A DNA stretch of 24,421 bases. Origin: Flavobacteriales bacterium UBA1820 (lineage in GTDB: Bacteria; Bacteroidota; Bacteroidia; Flavobacteriales; UBA1820). Location: positions 1-24,421 of the forward strand of contig DCEW01000002.1 of the NCBI GenBank assembly GCA_002314265.1, read 5' to 3'. The notes beneath the pieces are model-generated. The model was not told the DNA's origin. It did no database searches and saw only the letters and a list, made by a program, of their open reading frames with translations. Both the position numbers and the translations under genes were made by a program. Positions 6,466-13,939 of this stretch are shown here, one piece after another. Each line of letters begins with the position of its first letter. The stretch's first letter is position 1.

Positions 6466-7356
6466 TCATCGGGCCCTGCGCCGGAAATCCGACGGGGTCA
6501 TCCCGGTCTTTTTCCGGAACGAGGTGGCAAACTGGCCGGGATTTTCGAAATGCAGCCGATAGGCGATCTCCGAAATGTTCAAGTCGGTCGCCGAAAGCAA
6601 TTCCTTGGCCCGAAGGATCTTCTGCTGCAACATGTACTGAGCCGGAGGAACGCCCGTATATTGGCGGAACATGCGCCGAAACCACGAATACCCCAACCCC
6701 AACCTGCAGGCCACCTCCTCGCACGAAAGATCGCCTTCGCAGCGTTCCTTCATCATGATACGCGCCTGGTTGATCTTGTCCACCACGTACGTATTGTTGG
6801 TAAAGGCCTGGTTTTTCCGCTTGTAGTACACCGCCCCCAGGATGTGCAGGACGATACCGGAGGACATCTGCTGGCAGCCGCTTTTTTCCCGTTGGGCAAA
6901 GCCCAACAGGTCTTCGTACAGACCGACCACCGTCGCACTGACTCCGATATGGATCAGAGGCTCTTCGCGGGTGAAAAACCGCCCGCGAAACAGCGCATCG
7001 ACCGCCTCTCCCCGAAACCCGACCCAATATTCGTCCCATCCGGTGGAAGGGTTCGGCCGATAGTCGTGCCATTCGTCCGGGAACAGCAGCATCATCGTCC
7101 CGGCCGAGACCTTCTGCCGCCGGGAGGAGGCCGACGAAAAATACCCGTCGCCCCGGGTAATGTAAACCATCTGGTATTCCCCCAACACCCGGCCGCTCTG
7201 CGGCTTGAAATCGTAGCCGTCCGGATGGCGCGACAACGGGTAACTTCCCCCCGGAGGCACAAACTGATACCCCACGGTGGTTACCACCATGCCCCAGCGT
7301 TCGTCCTGCGAACCGACCGTAAGGTAATGAAGATCTCCCAGCTGCCGATTTTCCAT
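6466..7356 (-). CDS. rhaR: AraC-family transcriptional regulator, probable rhamnose operon activator
   Basis: A 296-residue regulator. The N-terminal two thirds (about 1-185) look like an AraC-type cupin sensing domain, with EYQMVYITRGDGYFSS and the PDEWHDYRPNPSTGW segment. The C-terminal 100 residues form the double helix-turn-helix: the first at about CEEVACRLGLGYSWFRRMFR and the second at ISEIAYRLHFENPGQFATSF, followed by RKKTGMTPSDFRRRAR. It is transcribed divergently from rhaB with 97 bases between the starts. In Bacteroides thetaiotaomicron an AraC-type protein named RhaR controls the rhaKIPAO operon, so I assign the same role. The gene name rests on context, not on proven orthology. 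The direct repeat at 7356-7390 also overlaps its own start region, so autoregulation is plausible. Confidence 0.85.
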   Translation of the reverse strand: MENRQLGDLHYLTVGSQDERWGMVVTTVGYQFVPPGGSYPLSRHPDGYDFKPQSGRVLGEYQMVYITRGDGYFSSASSRRQKVSAGTMMLLFPDEWHDYRPNPSTGWDEYWVGFRGEAVDALFRGRFFTREEPLIHIGVSATVVGLYEDLLGFAQREKSGCQQMSSGIVLHILGAVYYKRKNQAFTNNTYVVDKINQARIMMKERCEGDLSCEEVACRLGLGYSWFRRMFRQYTGVPPAQYMLQQKILRAKELLSATDLNISEIAYRLHFENPGQFATSFRKKTGMTPSDFRRRAR

Positions 7357-7390
7357 GTCAAAAATGAAACATTAATTGTCATTTTGAAAA
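7356..7390 (+). promoter_or_regulatory. candidate AraC-type operator: direct repeat with 21-bp spacing upstream of rhaB
   Basis: Two copies of TGTCA-N3/4-TGAAA begin at 7356 and 7377, 21 bp apart, which is two helical turns as usual for AraC-family half-sites. The same region also reads as an imperfect inverted repeat (TCAAAAATGA and TCATTTTGA). The second copy ends about 23 bases before the rhaB -7 box, next to where a -33 element would lie, which fits an activator site. Confidence 0.5.
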
Positions 7391-7391
7391 G

Positions 7392-7399
7392 CAAAAATA
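7392..7399 (-). promoter_or_regulatory. -7 promoter element for the AraC-type regulator
   Basis: The minus strand reads TATTTTTG, matching TAnnTTTG, 35 bases before the regulator start codon. It lies back to back with the rhaB box, with only 14 bases between the two. No clear -33 element. Confidence 0.4.
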
Positions 7400-7413
7400 G
7401 GCAATCCCGCCCA

Positions 7414-7421
7414 TATATTTG
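7414..7421 (+). promoter_or_regulatory. -7 promoter element for the rhamnose operon
   Basis: TATATTTG, a perfect TAnnTTTG match, 32 bases before the rhaB start. There is no TTTG at the normal -33 spacing (the nearest is 27 bases upstream), which is typical of a promoter that needs an activator. Confidence 0.65.
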
Positions 7422-7453
7422 TCTCCGTAACTCACAAATAACTTTCCTATACT

Positions 7454-8884
7454 ATGGACAAAGGCAATTTTCTGGCCTTCGACCTGGGGGCCACCAGCGG
7501 ACGGGCCATCCTCGGGACCACCGACGGTGTCAGATTTGAAATGAAAGAGATCCACCGCTTTCCCACTACGCTGCTGACCCTGCACGGAAAATACTACTGG
7601 GATGTTTTCTCCCTGTTCGAATCCCTGAAAAAGACCTTGTTCCTTTGCGCCCGCGAAGGAAGGAAGATCGATTCGATCGGTATCGACACCTGGGGGGTGG
7701 ACTTCGGCCATATCGCTTCGGACGGGACAATCCTGGGACTGCCCCGGGCCTACCGCGATCCCTATACACAGGGGGCTCCCGAAGCCTTTTTTCGGGAGGT
7801 CCCCCGCGAGGAAGTCTATGCCCTGACCGGCATCCAGATCATGGACTTCAACAGCCTCTACCAACTCTACTGCCAGAAAAAGGAGGATTTCGCTCCGCTC
7901 AAATACGCCGACAGGATCCTCTTCATGCCGGATCTGCTGGCCTACATGCTCACCGGAAATTCGGTATGCGAATACACCGATGCTTCGACTTCGCAGCTGC
8001 TCAACCCGACCACCAAGCGTTTCGAACAGAAACTGCTCCGCGCAGCCGGCGTTTCGCCGTCGATCCTGCCCCAAACGGTCGTCATGCCGGGCACGGTGGT
8101 AGGTACCCTGACCGACGACTTGGCCGAAGAAACGGGATTGGGAAAGGTACCCGTAGTCGCCGTGGCTGGCCACGACACGGCCTCGGCCGTAGCGGCTGTC
8201 CCGGCTTCGAATCCCGGATTCGCCTACCTGAGCAGCGGAACGTGGAGCCTGATGGGCATCGAGAGCGAACACCCCGTCCTCTCCCAGGAATCCTTCCGAA
8301 TGAATTTCACCAACGAAGGCGGAATCGACGGGACGATCCGCCTGCTCAAAAACATTACCGGCATGTGGCTTCTGGAACAATGCCGCAAAGAATGGGAAAA
8401 ACAAGGCCGAACGTACACCTATCCGCAGATCGTCGAAATGGCGCAAAGCGAAACCGGATTCTCGACCCGGATCTTCCCGGACGACCCCCGATTTGCCAAC
8501 CCCCGTTCCATGCCGGAGGCCATCGCGGACTATTGCGCCGAAAAAGGCCTGCAAGCCCCGCAAAGCGACGCACAGTTCGTACGATGCATTTTCCTCAGCC
8601 TGGCGGCCCGTTACCGGGAAGTGTTGGATATGCTGCGCCAGTTGTCCCCCGTGCCCATCGAAAAACTGCACGTGATCGGGGGCGGTTCGCAAAACGACCT
8701 GCTCAATCGCCTTACCGCCAACGAGATCGGCATTCCCGTGGTAGCCGGTCCCTCGGAAGCCACGGCCATCGGCAACTGTCTGGTACAGGCTATGGCGGCC
8801 GGATGGGTAAAAGACCGCTGGCACATGCGGCGCATCATCGCCGAATCGTTCCCGCTGAAGACCTTCTACCCGGAAAAAGAATAA
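7454..8884 (+). CDS. rhaB: rhamnulokinase
   Basis: A 476-residue FGGY-family sugar kinase that phosphorylates L-rhamnulose with ATP in the cytoplasm. The N-terminal phosphate loop is FLAFDLGATSGRAI (residues 6-19). The sugar-binding segment is GIDTWGVDFG (76-85). The catalytic base is Asp241 in VAGHDTASAV, corresponding to Asp237 of E. coli RhaB. The SSGTWSLMG motif is at 260-268, and the adenosine motif is GGGSQNDLLN at 409-418 followed by GPSEATAIGN. The length agrees with E. coli RhaB (about 489). It is the first gene of the rhamnose operon (rhaK in Bacteroides naming). rhaA follows after 30 bases. Confidence 0.96.
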   Translation: MDKGNFLAFDLGATSGRAILGTTDGVRFEMKEIHRFPTTLLTLHGKYYWDVFSLFESLKKTLFLCAREGRKIDSIGIDTWGVDFGHIASDGTILGLPRAYRDPYTQGAPEAFFREVPREEVYALTGIQIMDFNSLYQLYCQKKEDFAPLKYADRILFMPDLLAYMLTGNSVCEYTDASTSQLLNPTTKRFEQKLLRAAGVSPSILPQTVVMPGTVVGTLTDDLAEETGLGKVPVVAVAGHDTASAVAAVPASNPGFAYLSSGTWSLMGIESEHPVLSQESFRMNFTNEGGIDGTIRLLKNITGMWLLEQCRKEWEKQGRTYTYPQIVEMAQSETGFSTRIFPDDPRFANPRSMPEAIADYCAEKGLQAPQSDAQFVRCIFLSLAARYREVLDMLRQLSPVPIEKLHVIGGGSQNDLLNRLTANEIGIPVVAGPSEATAIGNCLVQAMAAGWVKDRWHMRRIIAESFPLKTFYPEKE

Positions 8885-8914
8885 CCAACTACCGAATAAA
8901 ACAACACAACGACC

Positions 8915-10168
8915 ATGAAAAAACAGACGATCGAACAAGCTTATCAGATCGCCCGCGAGCGGTACGCCGCCCTGGGGGTAGATACGGACAAGGCGATGGA
9001 AGCCTTGGGAAAAATATCCATCTCGCTGCACTGCTGGCAGGCCGATGACGTTACCGGATTTGAAAACCAGGGCGGATCGCTCACCGGCGGTATCCAGGTA
9101 ACGGGCAACTACCCCGGCCGGGCACGCAACATCGAGGAATTGCGCGCCGATATTCTGAAGGCGGCCTCCCTCATCCCGGGACACCATCGGCTGAACCTGC
9201 ACGAGATCTACGGCGATTTCGGCGGGAAAAAAGTAGATCGCAACGAGGTAACGCCCGAACATTTCGCCAGCTGGATCCAATGGGGAAAAGAAAACGGAAT
9301 GAAACTGGACTTCAACTCCACGTCGTTCTCCCATCCCAAAAGCGGCGACTTGACCTTGGCCAATCCGGACAAAAGCATCCGGGACTTCTGGATCGAACAC
9401 ACCAAACGCTGCCGGGCGATCAGTCAAGCCATGGGATTGGCACAGGACGATCCCTGCATCATGAACCTGTGGATCCACGACGGCAGCAAGGAGGTACCGG
9501 CCAACCGATTGAAATACCGCCAGATCCTGAAGGAATCGCTGGACGAGATCTTCGCCACGCCCTATTCCCACATGAAGGACTGCATCGAAGCCAAACTGTT
9601 CGGCATCGGTTTGGAAAGCTACACCGTCGGCTCGTACGATTTCTACCTGGGCTACGGTGCCAAATACGGAAAGATCGTTACCCTGGATACGGGACACTTC
9701 CACCTGACGGAAAGCATCGCGGACAAGATCTCGTCCCTGCTGCTGTTCACCCCCGAGATCATGCTGCACGTAAGCCGCCCCATCCGGTGGGATAGCGACC
9801 ATGTTGTCATCCTCTCGGACGAGCTGACCGACCTGGCCCGCGAAGTAATCCGCAGCAAAGCCCTGGACCGCGTCCACATCGGTCTGGACTACTTCGATGC
9901 CACCATCAACCGGATCGGAGCCTACGTCATCGGCACACGCGCCACACAAAAAGCCTTCCTGATGGCTCTGCTCGAGCCCTCGTCCACCCTTCAGGGATAC
10001 GAGGACACGGGGCGCTACTTCCAGCGCCTGGCTCTTTCCGAAGAGCTCAAATCCCTGCCTTGGCAAGCGGTCTGGGACATGTTCTGCGAGCAGCAAGGCG
10101 TTCCGGTAGGCGAATCGTACATTGCCGAGATCGAACGCTACGAACACGAGGTAACTTCCAAACGCTAA
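8915..10168 (+). CDS. rhaA: L-rhamnose isomerase
   Basis: A 417-residue metal-dependent aldose-ketose isomerase converting L-rhamnose to L-rhamnulose. The metal-binding residues line up with those of E. coli RhaA: Glu234 in FGIGLESYTVG, Asp258 in LDTGHFH, His285 in LHVSRPIRWDSDH (with Asp293 and Asp295 of the second site) and Asp325/Asp328 in GLDYFDATIN. The N-terminal SLHCWQADDVTGFEN segment (37-51) is strongly family-specific. The length equals the family norm (about 419). It is the second gene of the operon. The 118-base gap to rhaT after it holds a perfect palindrome. The Bacteroides name for this step is rhaI. Confidence 0.97.
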   Translation: MKKQTIEQAYQIARERYAALGVDTDKAMEALGKISISLHCWQADDVTGFENQGGSLTGGIQVTGNYPGRARNIEELRADILKAASLIPGHHRLNLHEIYGDFGGKKVDRNEVTPEHFASWIQWGKENGMKLDFNSTSFSHPKSGDLTLANPDKSIRDFWIEHTKRCRAISQAMGLAQDDPCIMNLWIHDGSKEVPANRLKYRQILKESLDEIFATPYSHMKDCIEAKLFGIGLESYTVGSYDFYLGYGAKYGKIVTLDTGHFHLTESIADKISSLLLFTPEIMLHVSRPIRWDSDHVVILSDELTDLAREVIRSKALDRVHIGLDYFDATINRIGAYVIGTRATQKAFLMALLEPSSTLQGYEDTGRYFQRLALSEELKSLPWQAVWDMFCEQQGVPVGESYIAEIERYEHEVTSKR

Positions 10169-10174
10169 CCGCCT

Positions 10175-10212
10175 CTTGCGGCTTTTGTCCCCCGGGGGAC
10201 AAAAGCCGCAAG
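10175..10212. repeat. perfect 38-bp palindrome in the rhaA-rhaT gap
   Basis: The arm CTTGCGGCTTTTGTCCCCC (10175-10193) is followed immediately by its exact reverse complement (10194-10212), with no spacer. It starts 6 bases past the rhaA stop. No T tract follows on either strand, so it is not a classical terminator. In mRNA it would form a very stable hairpin that could protect the upstream rhaBA part from 3' decay or partly terminate before rhaT. Confidence 0.8.
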
Positions 10213-10286
10213 CATAAGGAAGGCGTTCCCAATTTTTTCCCCGGCCACCTCATCGAAACGAAAGCAAAGAGAAACATACTACGGAC

Positions 10287-11312
10287 ATGGAAATACTGAT
10301 AGGACTCTTGATCATTGCTGTGGGCAGTTTCGGACAATCGAGTTCGTATGTCCCCATCAAGAAAGTAAAAAACTGGAGTTGGGAAAGCTTTTGGCTCACC
10401 CAAGGCATCTTTGCCTGGCTGGTATTCCCCTTCCTGGGGGCGCTGCTGGCTATTCCCGAAAACATTTCGCTGGGAACCCTGCTGGGGGCCGGTGGTGCCA
10501 CGGGAGCCGTCATCTACGGAATGCTGTGGGGCGTAGGCGGGCTGACATTCGGGTTGAGCATGCGGTATTTGGGCATTGCCATGGGACAGAGCATCGCGCT
10601 GGGCACCTGCTCGGCTTTCGGGACACTGCTTCCAGCCGTATTCGGCGGAATGGACCTGCTGCACGGAGAAGGTTTGATCCTTCTGATCGGCGTTGCGGTA
10701 ACCATCGCCGGCATTGCCATCATCGGTTATGCGGGCAGTCTTCGTTCCCGCAACATGAGCGAGGAAGAAAAAAAGGCCGCCGTCAAAGATTTCGCCTTGA
10801 CCAAAGGCCTGGCCGTAGCCCTGTTGGCCGGTGTGATGAGTGCTTGCTTCAACCTGGGACTCGAAGCGGGCGCTCCCATTCAGCAGGCGGCCCTGAAAGG
10901 CGGTGCAAACGAACTTTTTGCCCTCAATCCGGTCATCCTGCTGGTAACCATCGGCGGATTCCTCACCAATGCAGCCTACTGCATCTTCCAGAACATCAAA
11001 AACAAGACCGGGGGCGACTATTTCCACGTATCCCCCGGTGTGTTGGGCAACAATCTGATCTTCTGTGCCTTGGCTGGCCTTTTGTGGTACTCCCAATTTT
11101 TCGGACTGGGCATGGGAAAGAGTTTCTTTGCCGACTCGCCGGTCATGCTGGCCTTCTCGTGGAGTATTCTGATGTCGCTCAACGTGATCTTCAGCAACTT
11201 CTGGGGTATCGTCCTGCACGAATGGAAAGGAGCGGGAAAACGCGCGGGAGTGGTTCTGTGTCTGGGACTGCTCGTGCTCATTTTTTCGCTGATGCTGCCC
11301 AATCTATTGTAA
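10287..11312 (+). CDS. rhaT: L-rhamnose/proton symporter
   Basis: A 341-residue inner-membrane protein with about ten hydrophobic segments. Landmarks shared with E. coli RhaT are VPIKKVKNWSWESFW near the first loop, MWGVGGLTFGLSMRYLGIAMG at mid-protein, a charged cytoplasmic loop around SLRSRNMSEEEKKAAVKDF, and HEWKGAGKRAG before the last helix. The family imports L-rhamnose with a proton. The length is right for the family (344 in E. coli). It is the third gene of the operon, the equivalent of rhaP in Bacteroides. No TAnnTTTG box is seen in the 118-base upstream gap, so I expect it to depend on the rhaB promoter. Confidence 0.94.
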   Translation: MEILIGLLIIAVGSFGQSSSYVPIKKVKNWSWESFWLTQGIFAWLVFPFLGALLAIPENISLGTLLGAGGATGAVIYGMLWGVGGLTFGLSMRYLGIAMGQSIALGTCSAFGTLLPAVFGGMDLLHGEGLILLIGVAVTIAGIAIIGYAGSLRSRNMSEEEKKAAVKDFALTKGLAVALLAGVMSACFNLGLEAGAPIQQAALKGGANELFALNPVILLVTIGGFLTNAAYCIFQNIKNKTGGDYFHVSPGVLGNNLIFCALAGLLWYSQFFGLGMGKSFFADSPVMLAFSWSILMSLNVIFSNFWGIVLHEWKGAGKRAGVVLCLGLLVLIFSLMLPNLL

Positions 11313-11343
11313 TCCGCACGAATACGAATCATTTTTTCATCCC

Positions 11344-12165
11344 ATGAACACGATAAAAAACAACGAAAAACTCTCGGCCGAGATAGGCCGAATCGCCGAA
11401 GTGGCCGGTTATCTGTGGCAACGCGGCTGGGCCGAATACAACGGCGGAAACATTTCGGTCAACCTGACACAATCCCTGAGCGAACAGGAAAAGGAACTAC
11501 CCGGATCGGCCCCGGAAGTCGAACTGCTGGAGGCTGTTCCCGAATTGGCCGGGGAAGTGTTCTTCGTTACCGGCACCGGAAAACGAATGCGCTACGTTGC
11601 CCAGGAACCCCTGCACAACGGAGCTCTGATCCGCATCTCGGAAAACGGGAAATGCTACCGGATCATCTCTGCGGAGCCGGTTCGCCCCACCTCGGAACTT
11701 CCCTCCCACCTGCTGATGCATGCGTTCATGAAACGATCCGGACGGGGAGGAAAAGTCGTTCTCCACACCCATCCCACGGAACTGGTGGCCCTGACCCACT
11801 CCCGCCGTTTTCTCGACTCGACCGAAATTACCCGTACCTTGTGGTCCATGATTCCCGAATGCCGCATCATCGTGCCCCTGGGACTGGGCATTGTACCGTA
11901 CGAGATCCCCGGCACGCTCGATCTGGCTCGGGCGACCATCCGACGCCTGGAACAACACGATGTCGTCTTCTGGGAAAAACACGGCATCCTGGCCACCGGA
12001 GCGGACATCGTGGATTGCTTCGATGTGATCGACACGCTGAACAAATCCGCTCAGATCTACCTGTGTGCACACCAGGCTGGTTTCGAGCCGGAAGGCATGA
12101 CCCGGAAACAACTCGATGACCTGGTTCCTGTGTTCAATATCCCCAAAGGCCATCTCGACATCTGA
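11344..12165 (+). CDS. rhaD: rhamnulose-1-phosphate aldolase
   Basis: A 273-residue class II zinc aldolase that cleaves L-rhamnulose 1-phosphate to dihydroxyacetone phosphate and L-lactaldehyde. The catalytic and zinc-binding residues sit at nearly the same numbers as in E. coli RhaD (274 residues): Glu118 in TSELPSH, His141 and His143 in VLHTHPTELVALTH, and His213 in FWEKHGILATG. Other matching segments are WAEYNGGNISVNL (29-41) and FFVTGTGKRMR (73-83). It is the fourth gene of the operon, 31 bases after rhaT and 22 bases before the next start. A reading frame starting inside its 3' end (12116) belongs to the next gene but is not its real start. Confidence 0.96.
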   Translation: MNTIKNNEKLSAEIGRIAEVAGYLWQRGWAEYNGGNISVNLTQSLSEQEKELPGSAPEVELLEAVPELAGEVFFVTGTGKRMRYVAQEPLHNGALIRISENGKCYRIISAEPVRPTSELPSHLLMHAFMKRSGRGGKVVLHTHPTELVALTHSRRFLDSTEITRTLWSMIPECRIIVPLGLGIVPYEIPGTLDLARATIRRLEQHDVVFWEKHGILATGADIVDCFDVIDTLNKSAQIYLCAHQAGFEPEGMTRKQLDDLVPVFNIPKGHLDI

Positions 12166-12187
12166 CATACCTTCTATCCTATCCTTT

Positions 12188-13939
12188 ATGAGAACATTGT
12201 TACTTTCCCTCCTGTCCCTGGCAACGCTGAGCATCTCGGCTCAACAGCGCGACGAACGCGTGCGGGACTACCTGCCGCCGGTGCGTATCGTTTGGATGCA
12301 GGGAGACATCAGCGGCCAAGACAATCTGCTGGAACCCAGCGATGGCCAGTCCGAAATGTCCTCCCGCCATCTGTGCCGGATGAAAAGCTCCCAAGGGCAG
12401 CAACCGGCCATCCTGTTGGACTTCGGGCGCGAAATCCACGGGGGAATCCGCCTGGTAACCGGGATGCCTGCTTCGCAAAAACCGGTAAACGTACGCATCC
12501 GCCTGGGTGAATCCGTAGCGGAAGCCATGAGCGAACCGGGCGGAAAGACCAATGCAGGCAACGACCATGCCATGCGCGACTTCCCGATGCAATTGCCTTG
12601 GTTGGGGGTTGCCGAAGTCGGCAACTCGGGATTCCGCTTCGTGCGCATCGACCTGCTGGACCCCGACGCGGAACTCATCCTGCGGGAGGTAAATGCCTGC
12701 TTCATCTACCGCGACCTGCCCTACCTGGGATCGTTCCGGTGCAGCGACCCGCTTTTGAACCAAATCTGGAATACCGGCGCCTACACCGTCCACCTGAACA
12801 TGCAGAACTATCTCTGGGACGGCATCAAACGCGACCGCCTGGTTTGGGTGGGCGACCTTCACCCCGAAGTAACCACCGTCGCGACCGTCTTCGGCCCGCA
12901 CTCCATCGTGCCGCGCAGCCTGGACTTGGCCCGCCAGACCACTCCCCTGCCGGGATGGATGAACGACATCGGGTCGTATTCCCTCTGGTGGATCCTCATC
13001 CAGCGCGACTGGTACCGCTACTACGCCGATCTGGACTACCTGAACGAGCAAAAGGAATACCTCTCCGGTCTGCTGAAGCAGGTACTTTCCACCCTGGACA
13101 AAAACGGACGGGAACACCTGGGCGGAGGCATGCGTTTTCTGGACTGGCCTTCAAATGAAAATCCCGATGCCATCGATGCCGGCCTCCAGTCCCTGACGGT
13201 CATGGCTCTGCAAGCCGGAAGCGAACTGTGCCGCCTGCTGGGAGACCAGGAACTGGCCCAGCAATGCGATCTGGCGCAAAAGAAAGCGCTGAAAGAGGCC
13301 CAAAAACTGGGTCGCAGCTTCTTGAAAAACCATGACGGTTCCCGAAAGGGCGACAAACAAGCTGCCGCCCTGCTGGCCCTCTGCGGCGCCGTACCGCCGC
13401 AGGACGTGGTGGAGGTCCTCACCCACAACGGTGCGGCCAATTTTTCGACCTTCTACGGGTACTACATGCTGGAGGCGTTGGCCATGGCCGGAGAATACCA
13501 ACAAGCCATGGACCTGCTCGGCACGTATTGGGGCGGGATGCTCGAACTGGGTGCAACGACCTTTTGGGAGGACTTCGATCTGGCCTGGATGGAAAATGCC
13601 GCCCGTATCGACAGCCTGGTCCCCGAGGGAAAGACAGACGTCCACGGCCAATACGGGGCGTATTGCTACGTCGGCTTCCGCCACAGCCTGTGCCACGGCT
13701 GGGCTTCGGGACCGACGTCGTGGCTCTCCCGGCACGTATTGGGCTTCTACCCGGCAGATGCGGAAACACTGGTCATCGAACCGCATTTAGGCTCATTGGA
13801 GTGGGCAGAGGGATCCTTCCCCACGGCCAAAGGAGTGGTACAGGTCCGCCATGACAAAGGTCCGGACGGCCGGGTGAACACCTCGGTCAAAGCGCCGGAG
13901 GGACTAAAAATCATCGTAAAAAAACCGACCGAATTATGA
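12188..13939 (+). CDS. exported GH78-like (alpha/alpha)6-barrel protein, putative alpha-L-rhamnosidase with altered acid motif
   Basis: A 583-residue secreted protein with a signal peptide (MRTLLLSLLSLATLSISA before QQRDE). A short beta-rich part (about 30-180, with LLDFGREIHGGIRLVTG) leads into a six-hairpin catalytic domain (180-525) and a small C-terminal beta domain. GH78 hallmarks are GSFRCSDPLLNQIWNTG (181-197) and the active-site loop at 210-223, WDGIKRDRLVWVGD. In typical GH78 enzymes this loop reads DCPxRER with a catalytic Glu; here Asp216 occupies the Glu position and the Cys-Pro is missing. CHGWASGPTSWLSRHVLG (502-519) is the usual C-terminal barrel motif. The start is placed at the signal peptide; an upstream in-frame ATG at 12116 lies inside rhaD. 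Its stop overlaps the next start (ATGA). It could be a rhamnosidase variant or a related glycosidase. Confidence 0.82.
   Translation: MRTLLLSLLSLATLSISAQQRDERVRDYLPPVRIVWMQGDISGQDNLLEPSDGQSEMSSRHLCRMKSSQGQQPAILLDFGREIHGGIRLVTGMPASQKPVNVRIRLGESVAEAMSEPGGKTNAGNDHAMRDFPMQLPWLGVAEVGNSGFRFVRIDLLDPDAELILREVNACFIYRDLPYLGSFRCSDPLLNQIWNTGAYTVHLNMQNYLWDGIKRDRLVWVGDLHPEVTTVATVFGPHSIVPRSLDLARQTTPLPGWMNDIGSYSLWWILIQRDWYRYYADLDYLNEQKEYLSGLLKQVLSTLDKNGREHLGGGMRFLDWPSNENPDAIDAGLQSLTVMALQAGSELCRLLGDQELAQQCDLAQKKALKEAQKLGRSFLKNHDGSRKGDKQAAALLALCGAVPPQDVVEVLTHNGAANFSTFYGYYMLEALAMAGEYQQAMDLLGTYWGGMLELGATTFWEDFDLAWMENAARIDSLVPEGKTDVHGQYGAYCYVGFRHSLCHGWASGPTSWLSRHVLGFYPADAETLVIEPHLGSLEWAEGSFPTAKGVVQVRHDKGPDGRVNTSVKAPEGLKIIVKKPTEL

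Noticed and set aside
7379..10147. A 922-codon open frame on the minus strand opposite rhaB and rhaA
   Set aside because: It is antisense to two clearly recognised genes, has no recognisable domain, and its composition is what a high-GC gene produces on the opposite strand. The same holds for long frames opposite rng, rpsA, the second GH78 gene, the nitrilase/gpmA pair and rnr.
12116..12187. An upstream ATG giving a 24-residue extension of the first GH78-like protein
   Set aside because: It lies inside rhaD, and the true start at 12188 gives a perfect signal peptide.
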